Origin: Lachnospiraceae bacterium
GTDB taxonomy: Bacteria > Bacillota > Clostridia > Lachnospirales > Lachnospiraceae
Length of the DNA stretch: 64,000 bases
NCBI GenBank assembly: GCA_017430085.1
Contig: JAFRNR010000002.1
Span: 43,336 to 107,335, forward strand
Direction: 5' to 3'
Part shown: positions 1-8,260 of the stretch, in pieces
Position numbering within the stretch: the first letter of the stretch is position 1
Layout of the letters: the number at the start of each line of letters is the position of its first letter
Notes under the pieces: generated by a model
What the model saw: the letters and a program-made list of their open reading frames with translations, nothing else
Database searches by the model: none
Told to the model about the DNA's origin: nothing
Made by a program: the position numbers and the translations under genes

Positions 1-354
1 GCCGGCAACCCAGATTTGGCGGTTCGTCACGATCCGCCGGACCGGCCACATGACCAGGAAGGCCAGCAGGCCGCCGCACAGTGAAAACAGCAGCGACACG
101 GCCTGGCCGCCGAAGAGGGAGGCCAGCAGCACGCGGGTGAGCAGGACCGCGGCCGCGTCGGCCGGGCCCAGGCGGAAGAGGGCGAAGAGGATCACGATAT
201 TGGAGAGGCCGAGCTTGACGCCCGGGATCGGGACGAGCGGGGGCAGCTGGGCTTCCAGGAACCAGATGCCCAGGCCCAGCGCGGTCAGCATCGCGTCCGT
301 AGTCAGGCGGAGCGGGAGGGAGATCTGCTTTTTCGGGGCTTTATCGGCACTCAC
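1..354 (-). CDS. Gx transporter family membrane protein (heptaprenyl diphosphate synthase component I-like), 3' part cut by window
   Basis: The visible 118 codons start with GTG at 354 and run off the left edge. After a short polar start (SADKAPKKQISLPLRLTTDAM) the protein is very hydrophobic, with the stretch IPGVKLGLSNIVILFALF and further membrane segments, as in the Gx transporter family that usually follows ApbE and a NusG-II protein behind Rnf-type operons. The start codon overlaps the stop of the upstream gene by 4 nt (GTGA), so translation is probably coupled. An ATG-initiated alternative at codon 21 is possible but lies inside the first membrane segment. The family is known mainly from context; the substrate is unknown. 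Assignment rests on the sequence pattern and neighbours. Confidence 0.7.
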   Translation of the reverse strand, partial: MSADKAPKKQISLPLRLTTDAMLTALGLGIWFLEAQLPPLVPIPGVKLGLSNIVILFALFRLGPADAAAVLLTRVLLASLFGGQAVSLLFSLCGGLLAFLVMWPVRRIVTNRQIWVAG

Positions 355-707
355 GGCGCGGCCTCCTTCCATTGGATCATCAGGCGGTGCGGCAGGCAGA
401 CGATGGGGGTCAGTTCCCGGGACAGCCAGCCGTGTTCCACGCAGATGCGGTCCGGGCAGTTGGCTTCGGTCACGCGGATGCGCCCGGGCTCCACGCGGAT
501 AAGGTTGCGGTTCCCGTCGGCGTCCTCCCAGGTGAATTCGTAGGCCTCCTTCACGGTGTCCAGGTCGATCTCGCGGATGACTTCCCCGTCATGGATGATC
601 TGCACCGTACTGCTGCTTGCGCTGCGCCGGCCGAGGATCCACCAAAAGACCGCCGCCGCGATCAGCAGCGCCGCAAACAGGATGATCCAGGTCCGGGTCT
701 TGAGCAT
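351..707 (-). CDS. NusG domain II-like protein
   Basis: A 118-residue protein: an N-terminal membrane anchor (about residues 5-25, WIILFAALLIAAAVFWWIL) followed by a small beta-rich domain containing VTEANCPDRICVEHGWLS and PIVCLPHRLMI, typical of the extracytoplasmic NusG-II (KOW-like) proteins found beside apbE. I chose ATG 707 because GAGGGA lies 11 nt upstream; an ATG at 737 would overlap apbE by 16 nt and adds a polar stretch before the anchor. The gene lies between apbE (15 nt gap) and the Gx transporter (4-nt overlap). The biochemical role of this family is not established; location suggests a link to flavinylated redox complexes. Confidence 0.75.
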   Translation of the reverse strand: MLKTRTWIILFAALLIAAAVFWWILGRRSASSSTVQIIHDGEVIREIDLDTVKEAYEFTWEDADGNRNLIRVEPGRIRVTEANCPDRICVEHGWLSRELTPIVCLPHRLMIQWKEAAP

Positions 708-721
708 GCTTGCTTTTCCCT

Positions 722-1741
722 CTAATTGCGCTTCCACACCGTCAGGGTGTATTTGTCTGGCTGCGAGAGCGTGAACCGCTCCGCCAGCCCCTCGGTCACG
801 ATGACCTGTGCGCCGTCCGTGACCAGGATGAGTTCGTAATCGCCGGCCTGCCGCCAGTGCGCCTGCGCCTTTTCCGGGCCCATCACGAACAGGGCTGTGG
901 AGAGGCCGTCGCAGCGCCAGCCGGCGGGGCCGATGACCGTGACCGAGAGCAGGCCGCTCTTCGCGGGATATCCGGTGGCCGGGTCCAGGATGTGCCAGTA
1001 CACCCGGCCGTCCTCTCCGGTGAAATACCGCTCATACCCGCCGGAGGTCACCACGGCCGCGTCCTTGACGGACACGATGCCCAGATGGTCCTCCCCCTGC
1101 GGGTCGCGGATCCCGATCTGCCAGGAACTGCCGTCCGGTTTCGCCCCAATAGTCTGGATGTTCCCGCCCAGGTCCAGCAGCGCGCCGGTCACGCCGGCCT
1201 CCTTCAGCCGCGCGGTCAGCACGTCCGCGGTATAGCCCTTGGCCAGGCTGCCCAGGTCCAGCGCCATGCCGTCCGCGACGCGCAGCTCCGCGTCAGACAG
1301 TTCGATCTGCCGCCAGTCCGTCAGCGCCAGCAGTTCCCGGATCCGGTCCTCCGCCGGCACCTGATACTCCCCGGTCGTGAAGCCCCATTCTTTCAGCAGC
1401 GGGTACAGGGCGATATCCAGCGCCCCGTCAGTCTCCCGCGCAAGATCCAGCGCTTTCCCGACCAGATCCCGCGTGTCCGCGGACGGCGCGATCCGCCCTT
1501 CCGCATTCAGCCGCGCGATCTCGCTGTCGGCCTTCGTCACCGAAAACAACCCTTCGATCCGCTCCGTTTCCGCCTTCAGACCCTCCATCACTTCCTGCCC
1601 GCACCCGTACGCGCGCAGGCTCATGTACGTGTCCATCGCGAAAAACGAAACGGACCGCTCCGTGCCCTTCCGCCCGGAACAGGCGGAAAGGCACAGAACG
1701 ATCCCTAAGAGCAGAAAAGATATTTTCCTTACAGGATGCAT
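722..1741 (-). CDS. apbE: FAD:protein FMN transferase (ApbE), lipoprotein
   Basis: ApbE transfers FMN from FAD to a Thr/Ser of target proteins; here the natural targets are RnfG and RnfD of the same cluster. The 339-residue product starts with a signal and lipobox (VLCLSAC, Cys about residue 18), so it is probably anchored outside the membrane, where RnfG is modified. Family features are visible: FFAMDTYMSLRAYG near the N-terminus, LDIALYPLL, LGSLAKGYTADV, LLDLGGNIQTIG and VVTSGGYERYF, then HILDPATGYPAKSG. The ATG at 1741 overlaps the end of rnfB by 13 nt. An upstream extension of this frame would be out of frame over rnfB and is not coding. Confident assignment. Confidence 0.93.
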   Translation of the reverse strand: MHPVRKISFLLLGIVLCLSACSGRKGTERSVSFFAMDTYMSLRAYGCGQEVMEGLKAETERIEGLFSVTKADSEIARLNAEGRIAPSADTRDLVGKALDLARETDGALDIALYPLLKEWGFTTGEYQVPAEDRIRELLALTDWRQIELSDAELRVADGMALDLGSLAKGYTADVLTARLKEAGVTGALLDLGGNIQTIGAKPDGSSWQIGIRDPQGEDHLGIVSVKDAAVVTSGGYERYFTGEDGRVYWHILDPATGYPAKSGLLSVTVIGPAGWRCDGLSTALFVMGPEKAQAHWRQAGDYELILVTDGAQVIVTEGLAERFTLSQPDKYTLTVWKRN

Positions 1742-2514
1742 TTCTGCGGGCAGGCAGCCTGGCAGGCGCCGCAGCCCGTGCAGAGCGTGTAATCGAACAC
1801 CGCGACGTTGTTCACCACCGTGACGGCGCCGTTCGGGCACTTCCGCTGGCAGAGGCCGCAGCCGATGCAGGCGGCGGTGCATTTCTTCTTCGCCACCACG
1901 CCCTTGTCCTTGTTGGAGCAGGCGATCTTCACGACCGCCGCTTCCGGGATCAGGGAGATGATCTTCTGCGGGCAGGTCTTCACGCACTGGCCGCACGCGA
2001 TGCAGGCCGCCGGATTGACGTGCGCCACGCCGTTGATGAGGCGGATCGCATGCTCGGGGCAGGCCGCCGCGCAGTCGCCGTAGCCCAGGCAGCCGTACTG
2101 GCAGGCGCCGTCGCCGCCGTACAGCAGCTTGACGGCCTTGCAGGTCTGGGTGCCCTGGTATACGTCTTTCTTCTCAGTCACATCGCAGTTGCCGCGGCAG
2201 TGGACGAAGGCCACGTTCTTGGCCGTTTCCTCAAACGTCGTGCCGCAGGCTTCAGCCAGTTTCTGCGCTACGGCGTTGCCGCCGGCCGTGCACTTGTTGG
2301 TCTTTTCTTCGCTGCCGTCCGCCAGCGCGTTGGCGTAGCCGTCGCAGCCGGGGTAGCCGCAGCCGCCGCAGTTGGCGCCGGGCAGGCATTCCCGGATCTT
2401 CGCGAACTTCTCATCCACCGGGACGGCCATGAATTTGGAGGCGACCGCCAGCAGCAGTCCGCAGACGAGCGCGATGGCGGAGAGGACCAGAACAGCTGTT
2501 ACAACAGGATTCAT
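1729..2514 (-). CDS. rnfB: Rnf complex electron transport subunit B (polyferredoxin)
   Basis: A 261-residue iron-sulfur subunit of the ferredoxin:NAD+ oxidoreductase, which takes electrons from reduced ferredoxin. One N-terminal membrane helix (residues 5-27) is followed by the four-Cys Fe-S domain LPGANCGGCGYPGCDGYA, then four ferredoxin-type motifs: CQYGCLGYGDCAAACP, CIACGQCVKTCP, CIGCGLCQRKCP and CTGCGACQAACP. Gene order rnfCDGEAB is the clostridial arrangement. A gap of 11 nt separates it from rnfA. The product ends shortly after the last cluster (QKCIL), so it has no long C-terminal extension. Confidence 0.96.
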   Translation of the reverse strand: MNPVVTAVLVLSAIALVCGLLLAVASKFMAVPVDEKFAKIRECLPGANCGGCGYPGCDGYANALADGSEEKTNKCTAGGNAVAQKLAEACGTTFEETAKNVAFVHCRGNCDVTEKKDVYQGTQTCKAVKLLYGGDGACQYGCLGYGDCAAACPEHAIRLINGVAHVNPAACIACGQCVKTCPQKIISLIPEAAVVKIACSNKDKGVVAKKKCTAACIGCGLCQRKCPNGAVTVVNNVAVFDYTLCTGCGACQAACPQKCIL

Positions 2515-2525
2515 CTTGCGCCTCC

Positions 2526-3125
2526 TTATCCGAACAGCTTGTCGGCGATGCCGACGAAGCCCATGAAGGTCATACTGGTGAGGGCCGCCGCGATCAGCGT
2601 GATGGGCAGGCCTTCAAAGCATTTGGGCGGCTTGGCGCGCTCCAGCGCCTTCCGGACGCCGGAGAAAATGATCAGAGCCAGGCCGAAGCCGACGCCCGCC
2701 GTCAGGCCGTCCACCACGGACTCGAGGAAGTTGTAGTTGTTCTCGATGTTCAGCAGGGTGACCGCCAGCACCGCGCAGTTGGTGGTGATCAGCGGCAGAT
2801 AGACGCCCAGGGCGTCGTACAGCCCCCGCATGTATTTTTTGAGAACGATCTCCACGAACTGCACCAGCGCCGCGATGACCAGGATGAAAATGATGGTGGA
2901 CAGGTATTCCAGGCCCAGCGGCACCATGACGAAGGTGTAGATCAGCCAGGTCACGGCCGAGGCCAGCGTCATGACGAAGATGACCGCGCCGGACATGCCC
3001 AGCGAGGAGTCCAGCTTTTTGGAGACGCCCAGGAACGGGCAGATGCCCAGGAACTGTACCAGGACGTAGTTCTCCGTGAAGATCATGGAGAACGTGATCA
3101 GTAAGAGTTTTGCGATTCCGTTCAT
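2526..3125 (-). CDS. rnfA: Rnf complex subunit A (membrane)
   Basis: A 199-residue integral membrane protein of the RnfA/RsxA family. Hallmarks are the N-terminal FTENYVLVQFLGICPFLGVS, with its conserved Cys in the first helix, and the later TNCAVLAVTLLNIE, whose Cys is the counterpart in the related half of the protein. RnfA and RnfE form the inverted pair in the membrane that carries an Fe-S centre in known Rnf structures. The start ATG overlaps the end of rnfE by 4 nt, indicating coupled translation. No irregularities seen. Confidence 0.96.
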   Translation of the reverse strand: MNGIAKLLLITFSMIFTENYVLVQFLGICPFLGVSKKLDSSLGMSGAVIFVMTLASAVTWLIYTFVMVPLGLEYLSTIIFILVIAALVQFVEIVLKKYMRGLYDALGVYLPLITTNCAVLAVTLLNIENNYNFLESVVDGLTAGVGFGLALIIFSGVRKALERAKPPKCFEGLPITLIAAALTSMTFMGFVGIADKLFG

Positions 3126-3829
3126 GCCTTCACCTCCGCAGCGGGTTCATCTTTGGGGAGATCCGTGATGCGGCTCTCGCAGTTGGCCGAGCAGCTGCCG
3201 CACTTGCCGTCGCAGCCGATGCGCGGCTCGAATTTCTTGCCCTTTTTGCCCAGGAAATAGATCAGCAGCGCCATCGCGAAGCCGAACATCATGAAGCCGC
3301 CGGGCGTCTGGGAAATGATCCCGATCTGGAAGCCCTCGGGGATGATGCGCTGATCGAAGATCGTGCCGTTGCCGAGCAGTTCGCGGACCACGGCGATGCC
3401 GACGATCACGATCGTGTAGCCGATGCCCATGCCCAGGCCGTCCAGGAAGCTGTCGCCCACGCTGTGCTTGCTGGCGAACAGTTCCGCGCGCCCCAGCACG
3501 ATGCAGTTCACGACGATCAGCGGCAGGAACACGCCCAGCGAGCTGTGCAGGTCGGGCAGGTACGCTTCCACGACCATCTGCACCAGCGTCACGAACGTCG
3601 CGACGACCACGATGAAGCAGGGGATGCGGACCTTGTCCGGGATGATCTTCCGCAGCAGCGAGATCACGACGTTGGAGCAGACCAGCACGAAGGTCAGCGC
3701 CACGCCCATGCCCAGCGCGCCGGACACGGTCACGGAGATCGCGAGCACCGAGCAGCAGCCCAGCAGGAGGATCAGCACGGGATTCTCTTTAAAAATACCG
3801 TTGGTAAAGATCTTGAGTTTGTCTTTCAT
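3122..3829 (-). CDS. rnfE: Rnf complex subunit E (membrane), with Cys-rich C-terminal tail
   Basis: A 235-residue integral membrane subunit related to RnfA. Family motifs include the N-terminal IFKENPVLILLLGCCSVLAIS and the later LPLIVVNCIVLGRAELFASK. After the last membrane helix a basic stretch (GKKGKKFEPRIG) is followed by an unusual tail, CDGKCGSCSANC, with spacing Cx3Cx2Cx3C, and an acidic end. The tail could bind metal or an Fe-S cluster on the cytoplasmic side, but that is inference. Start ATG 3829 lies 15 nt after the rnfG stop; the stop overlaps rnfA. Confidence 0.95.
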   Translation of the reverse strand: MKDKLKIFTNGIFKENPVLILLLGCCSVLAISVTVSGALGMGVALTFVLVCSNVVISLLRKIIPDKVRIPCFIVVVATFVTLVQMVVEAYLPDLHSSLGVFLPLIVVNCIVLGRAELFASKHSVGDSFLDGLGMGIGYTIVIVGIAVVRELLGNGTIFDQRIIPEGFQIGIISQTPGGFMMFGFAMALLIYFLGKKGKKFEPRIGCDGKCGSCSANCESRITDLPKDEPAAEVKA

Positions 3830-3844
3830 CTTCTGTCACCTCCC

Positions 3845-4369
3845 TCAGCGAATCTTTCCGAACGCCGCCAGCGCCGCATCCACGCCGGCCTTCACGGCCG
3901 TGCTGGAGTAGGTGGCGCCGGAAATGGTGTCCACGGAGGAGGAATCGCCGCTCAGGCCGATGAAGCGGGCGACGTAATCCGCCCGGCCGGCCTTGGAGCC
4001 CACGCCCGTCGTTTCGGCGGGCACGTCCACGTTCAGGCCGACGATCTGGCCTTCCGGCGAGATGCCGACGGTGACGGTCACATCGCCGCCGTAGCCTTTA
4101 TGGGCGGAGCTGATGACGTAGCCCAGCCCGGAATCTTCCTTGTACGCGCCGGTGATGTCCAGCGCAGCCAGGTCGCAGTCCACTTCCGTGAAGGAATTGG
4201 CCCCGGGGAGCACTTCCCGCCGGGTGGCGTCCGCCTTGATGCGGGCGTTCTCGTCGATGACGGGGGCCGTTTTGCCGTTGACAAAGCTGAGAAGCGCGGC
4301 GGCGACCAGGCAGATGACGGTCAGGACCAGGACGGGCTTGACCATGTCGCGAAATACTGTCGATTTCAT
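3845..4369 (-). CDS. rnfG: Rnf complex subunit G (covalent FMN)
   Basis: A 174-residue protein with one N-terminal membrane helix (about residues 11-28) and an external FMN-binding domain. The flavinylation motif DTISGATYSS is present near residue 145; the Thr of SGAT carries FMN through a phosphoester bond made by ApbE. The conserved KGYGGDVTVTVGI segment is also present. It accepts electrons on the outer face and passes them along the complex. The start overlaps rnfD by 4 nt. Length fits the clostridial family. Confidence 0.95.
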   Translation of the reverse strand: MKSTVFRDMVKPVLVLTVICLVAAALLSFVNGKTAPVIDENARIKADATRREVLPGANSFTEVDCDLAALDITGAYKEDSGLGYVISSAHKGYGGDVTVTVGISPEGQIVGLNVDVPAETTGVGSKAGRADYVARFIGLSGDSSSVDTISGATYSSTAVKAGVDAALAAFGKIR

Positions 4370-5319
4370 GCTGCCGCCTCCTTTTTCTTTTCCTTCTTCG
4401 GGAAGATGCCGCCCAGCGGCTTCGTCAGGGTCAGGTCATTGATATACGGTACCAGCACGTTGCCGAACAGGATGGCGAAGGTGACGCCTTCGGGATAGGT
4501 CCCGAACACGCGGATCACCGCGGTCAGGAAGCCGATGAACACGCCGAAGATCACTTTGCCGCTGTTGGTGATGGGCGAGGTCACGTAGTCCGTCGCCATG
4601 AAGAACGCGCCGCACAGCAGGCCGCCCGCGAAGATCTGCATCACCGGGTTCGCCCCGCCGAACAGGAACGTGAACACCAGGCAGGAGCCGATGTAGCACA
4701 GCGGGATGATGGGCTTGATGACCTTGCGGACGATCAGGTAGATCCCGCCGATCAGGATGGCCAGCGCGCAGGTCTCGCCGATGGCGCCGCCGTGTTTGCC
4801 CAGGAACAGGGTCAGGAACTGGTCCCAGCCCAGGGCGGAGGGGTTCGCCAGCGGCGTCGCGCTCGTGGTCGCGTCCACGATACCCGAGGAACCCGTGAAC
4901 GTGGTCATGGACGAGGCGAAGGAGATCATCATCACCAGACGGCCGACCAGCGCCGGGTTCACGAAGTTGCAGCCCAGGCCGCCGAACAGCTGCTTGACCA
5001 GGATGATGGCGGCGATGTCGCCCACGATCATCATCCAGATCGGCATGCTCACCGGCACGTTCATGGCCACCAGCATGCCGGTGACCACCGCCGACAGATC
5101 CTGCACGGTGACGGGCTGCTTCATCATTTTCTGCCAGCCGTACTCCAGGACCGCGCACGCGGCGGAGGAGATGATGACCAGCAGGATGGCCCTAAAGCCG
5201 AACAGGAAGCCGGATGCGATCACGGCGGGCATCATCGCGATGATGACGTCCAGCATGATGTTCTGCGTGGTGCGGCTGCTCCGGATGTGAGGAGATACGC
5301 TTACAGTCTGTTTGCTCAT
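4366..5319 (-). CDS. rnfD: Rnf complex subunit D (membrane, covalent FMN)
   Basis: A 317-residue polytopic membrane protein of the RnfD/NqrB family. It starts with the typical SPHIRSSRTTQNIMLDVIIAMMP. The flavinylation segment is VDATTSATPLANPS (about residue 166), matching the family pattern with a modified Thr before PL. GGLGCNFVNPALVGR and FFMATDYVTSP are further family motifs. The gene overlaps rnfC and rnfG by 4 nt on each side. RnfD is thought to be central to ion translocation; whether Na+ or H+ is moved cannot be told from this sequence. Confidence 0.95.
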   Translation of the reverse strand: MSKQTVSVSPHIRSSRTTQNIMLDVIIAMMPAVIASGFLFGFRAILLVIISSAACAVLEYGWQKMMKQPVTVQDLSAVVTGMLVAMNVPVSMPIWMMIVGDIAAIILVKQLFGGLGCNFVNPALVGRLVMMISFASSMTTFTGSSGIVDATTSATPLANPSALGWDQFLTLFLGKHGGAIGETCALAILIGGIYLIVRKVIKPIIPLCYIGSCLVFTFLFGGANPVMQIFAGGLLCGAFFMATDYVTSPITNSGKVIFGVFIGFLTAVIRVFGTYPEGVTFAILFGNVLVPYINDLTLTKPLGGIFPKKEKKKEAAA

Positions 5320-6617
5320 TTGGTATCCGCCTCCCTTACGATAATTTTCGCCAGTTTATGGCTTTCCACCAGGTTCCGCTTGGCGGGGCAGACGAAGGCG
5401 CAGGATCCGCACTCCATGCAGAGGTTGATCTTCAGCTTCTTCAGACGGTCCACGTCGCGCGCCAGGCAGGCCTGCTCCAGTTCGGTAGGCATCAGCTTGA
5501 GCGGGCAGGCGTCCACGCAGCGGCCGCAGTGGATGCAGGCGCTGGGTTCGGGGACCTTCGCGTCCTTTTCGTCGAAGAAGAGGAGGGCGTTGGTGTTCTT
5601 CAGCACCGGCTGGTCCATGTCCGGCATGGCGAGGCCCATCATGGGGCCGCCGTACAGGACTTTGCCCGGCTCGCACTTGAGGCCGCCGGCCAGTTCCACG
5701 ACGTCGCGCACGGAAGTGCCGATGTAGGCGATCACGTTCTTGGGCTCCTTCACGGCGGAACCGTCGATGGTGACGCACTTGGTGGTCAGCGGACGGCCCG
5801 TCAGCAGGTACTTGCCCAGGAAGGACAGCGTGGTGGCGTTCAGCACGATGCAGCCCACGTCGAAGGGCAGCTTGCCTTCCGGCACCATGCGGCCGGTGGT
5901 GTTGTAGATCAGCACTTTTTCACCGCCCTGCGGGTAGGAGGAGGGCAGTTCGACGACGTCGCAGTTGTCGACGTCATCCGTGTACTTCCGCATCACCTCG
6001 ATGGCCTTCTTCTTGTTGTTTTCGATGCCGATGATGATGTGCGCCTTGGGATAGAAGCGCTTGAGGGCGCCCAGTCCGGCGTACATCCGGTCCGGATTGT
6101 CGATCATGGTGTGGGAGTCCGAGGTGATGTACGGCTCGCACTCGGCGCCGTTGATCAGGATGTAATCCACCTTGTCCGGATCCACCTTCAGTTTCACGCT
6201 GGTGGGGAAGCCCGCTCCGCCCAGGCCGACGGCGCCGCTGTCGCGGACCGCCTGGATGAAGGAGTCCATGTCCGTCAGTACGGGGGGCTTCAGGTTCTCG
6301 TCGAACTCGTTCAGGCCGTCGGATTCGATCGTCACGGCCATGCAGCTTCCGCCGTTGGACAGCAGCATGGGCTCGACCTTCTTCACGGTGCCTGAAATGG
6401 ACGCATGCACGGGCGCAGAGACAAATCCTCCCGGTTCGCCGATCAGCTGTCCGATCTTGACGTGGTCCCCCGGTTTGACCACCGGCTTGGCCGGGGCCCC
6501 GATATGCATGGACATGGGGATCGTCACGGACTTGACATCAGTCAGGCGCACCGGAAAGAAGCCCTGCGTATTCTTGTGATGCGGCACAGGAATGCTTTGT
6601 AAAAATTTGGCAGCCAC
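5316..6617 (-). CDS. rnfC: Rnf complex subunit C (NADH/flavin/Fe-S)
   Basis: A 433-residue soluble subunit that reduces NAD+ in the Rnf reaction. Visible domains: an N-terminal barrel-sandwich region (MHIGAPAKPVVKPGDHVKIGQ), the NAD/FMN-binding core with GLGGAGFPTSVKL and INGAECEPYIT, an SLBB region, and two C-terminal 4Fe-4S motifs, CIHCGRCVDACP and CMECGSCAFVCP. I chose the GTG at 6617 because AGGAG lies 7 nt upstream and the protein then begins AAKFLQSIP, as in relatives. A longer reading to ATG 6692 would include the promoter. First gene of the operon. Confidence 0.95.
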   Translation of the reverse strand: MAAKFLQSIPVPHHKNTQGFFPVRLTDVKSVTIPMSMHIGAPAKPVVKPGDHVKIGQLIGEPGGFVSAPVHASISGTVKKVEPMLLSNGGSCMAVTIESDGLNEFDENLKPPVLTDMDSFIQAVRDSGAVGLGGAGFPTSVKLKVDPDKVDYILINGAECEPYITSDSHTMIDNPDRMYAGLGALKRFYPKAHIIIGIENNKKKAIEVMRKYTDDVDNCDVVELPSSYPQGGEKVLIYNTTGRMVPEGKLPFDVGCIVLNATTLSFLGKYLLTGRPLTTKCVTIDGSAVKEPKNVIAYIGTSVRDVVELAGGLKCEPGKVLYGGPMMGLAMPDMDQPVLKNTNALLFFDEKDAKVPEPSACIHCGRCVDACPLKLMPTELEQACLARDVDRLKKLKINLCMECGSCAFVCPAKRNLVESHKLAKIIVREADTK

Positions 6618-6663
6618 TTTCTTTCTCCTGTTGAATTGGGTAAAGAGTATAAATAACGAAAGT

Positions 6664-6692
6664 ATTTTAGCATGAAGAAGAGAAAATGCCAA
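6664..6692 (-). promoter_or_regulatory. Promoter of the rnfCDGEAB-apbE operon
   Basis: On the minus strand, TTGGCA (6692-6687) and TAAAAT (6669-6664) are separated by exactly 17 nt, about 45 nt before the rnfC GTG. Good sigma-A match; inferred. Confidence 0.6.
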
Positions 6693-6768
6693 CTTTTTTT
6701 TCTCATTTTTCTTTATTATTATTTAACTTTTTTGCGCGGGAAGCGGGGAAGAGATGTAGGTTACGGGT

Positions 6769-6910
6769 GGGTTTTGGGGACGGTTCTCTCCGGGCTGAGT
6801 GGGTTTTGGGGACGGTTCTCCCCGGGTTAAAGCGGAATTTCGGGGTGGTTTTTCCTGCCTGCCTGGTGAGATGTATGTCAGGCGGGTTAGGAGAACCGTC
6901 CCCGTAACCC
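6769..6910. repeat. Two direct and one inverted copy of the GGGGACGGTTC repeat
   Basis: A 20-bp unit reading GGGTTTTGGGGACGGTTCTC occurs identically at 6769-6788 and 6801-6820. An inverted copy (18 of 20 bases) lies at 6891-6910. The stretch between rnfC and dxr holds no gene I can support. The core GGACGGTTC recurs in many intergenic regions of this window. Confidence 0.75.
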
Positions 6911-6933
6911 GCCTGCGGCGGGCGGATTTGCGG

Positions 6934-6963
6934 TTGAAATAAGGCTGCGGGGGATGGTATAAT
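6934..6963 (+). promoter_or_regulatory. Promoter of dxr (extended -10)
   Basis: TTGAAA (6934-6939) and TATAAT (6958-6963) with an 18-nt spacer; TGG precedes the -10, an extended -10. It lies 35 nt before the dxr ATG. Confidence 0.65.
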
Positions 6964-6998
6964 GCAGGCAGTTTGGAATTCCTGCAGGGGAGAACGAA

Positions 6999-8147
6999 AT
7001 GCCGGAAGGAAAGAAGAAAATATGCGTGCTGGGCGCGACCGGTTCGATCGGGCGGCAGACGCTGGACGTGATAAGGAAGAGCGGCGGGTACGAAGTGACG
7101 GGGCTGGCGGCCGGCCGGGACGCAGCGGCCCTGGAGGCGCAGGTGCGCGAATTTGCGCCCCGGCGCGCGTTTTTGTGGGACGAAGCGGCGGCCCGGGACC
7201 TGGCGGCGCGCGTGCGCGATATGGCGGCGGCACCGGAGGTTTTGTGCGGGCTTGACGGGCTTCGCGAACTGATCCGGGCCGAGCGGGCGGATATCTATGC
7301 CATCTCGATCTCCGGCATGATCGCGCTGCAGCCGGTGCTGTGGGCCATTGAGACCGGGGCGCGGATCGCGCTGTCGAATAAAGAATCCATCGTCACCGCG
7401 GGCCACATCATGATCGACGCGGTAAAGCGCTGCGGCGCCGAACTGATCCCCGTAGACAGCGAGCACAGCGCGGTGTTCCAGTGCCTGGAAGGCGAGGACC
7501 GCGCGGCCGTGCGGCAGCTGATCATCACGGCATCCGGCGGCCCGTTCCGCGGGTGGAGCCGCGCGCGGCTGGAGGAAGTGCGGCCCGAGCAGGCCCTCAA
7601 ACATCCCAACTGGTCCATGGGCGCGAAGATCACCGTAGACTCCGCCACGCTGGCCAACAAGGGTCTGGAAGTCATGGAAGCGCACCATCTGTTCGGCATG
7701 GACTATGACCGCATCCGCGTCGTCGTCCACCCCCAGAGCGTGATCCACTCTATGGTCGAATTCACCGACGGCGCGGTCAAGGCCCAGCTCGGCGTCCCTG
7801 ACATGCGCCTCCCCATCGAATACGCCCTCGGCTACCCGCACCGCGGCGCCTTGGTCACGCAGCCCCTGGACGTTTGGCACATGCCCGACCTCCACTTTGA
7901 AGAGCCCGACACCGACACTTTCCCGGCCCTCGCCCTCGCCTACGAAGCCGGCCGCACCGGCGGCACCCTCCCCACCGTCTTCAACGCCGCCGACGAACTC
8001 GCCGTCGCCCGCTTCCTGCGCGGCGATATCCGCTTCCCCGAGATCGCGGATTTCATCGCCGACGCCATGGCGAAACACCGCGTCATCCCGGACCCGACCC
8101 TGGACGACATCCTCGAGACCGAACGCTGGGTGAAACAGTTCGCATAA
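6999..8147 (+). CDS. dxr: 1-deoxy-D-xylulose 5-phosphate reductoisomerase
   Basis: The second enzyme of the MEP isoprenoid pathway, converting DXP to MEP with NADPH and a divalent metal. The 382-residue product has the NADPH-binding start ICVLGATGSIGRQTLDVI, the loop ALSNKESIVTAG, metal- and substrate-binding motifs PVDSEHSAVFQ and ITASGGPFR, and HPQSVIHSMVEF. The C-terminal alpha-helical domain with PTVFNAADELAV is complete. GGGGAG sits 6 nt before the ATG. Unusually it stands alone: the common uppS-cdsA-dxr-rseP neighbours are absent here. Confidence 0.96.
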   Translation: MPEGKKKICVLGATGSIGRQTLDVIRKSGGYEVTGLAAGRDAAALEAQVREFAPRRAFLWDEAAARDLAARVRDMAAAPEVLCGLDGLRELIRAERADIYAISISGMIALQPVLWAIETGARIALSNKESIVTAGHIMIDAVKRCGAELIPVDSEHSAVFQCLEGEDRAAVRQLIITASGGPFRGWSRARLEEVRPEQALKHPNWSMGAKITVDSATLANKGLEVMEAHHLFGMDYDRIRVVVHPQSVIHSMVEFTDGAVKAQLGVPDMRLPIEYALGYPHRGALVTQPLDVWHMPDLHFEEPDTDTFPALALAYEAGRTGGTLPTVFNAADELAVARFLRGDIRFPEIADFIADAMAKHRVIPDPTLDDILETERWVKQFA

Positions 8148-8238
8148 CGTAGGGGCCGTTGTTTCAACGGCCCGGAAATCTGACAGGGGGACGGTTCCTT
8201 TGTCAGGTTTTCTGACAATGTAACCGTCCCCCTGTCAG
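8148..8238. repeat. Composite palindromic repeat (family A hairpin plus family B palindrome)
   Basis: Family A: GTAGGGGCCGTTGTTTCAAC followed by GGCCCG, a GGGCCGTTG/CAACGGCCC hairpin. Family B follows at once: CTGACAGGGGGACGGTT (8180-8196) pairs perfectly with AACCGTCCCCCTGTCAG (8222-8238), and an inner TTGTCAG/CTGACAA pair continues the stem. No T-run follows, so it is not a plain terminator, though it may stop or process the dxr transcript. Confidence 0.85.
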
Positions 8239-8260
8239 ATTATCAACACAGGAGACCATC

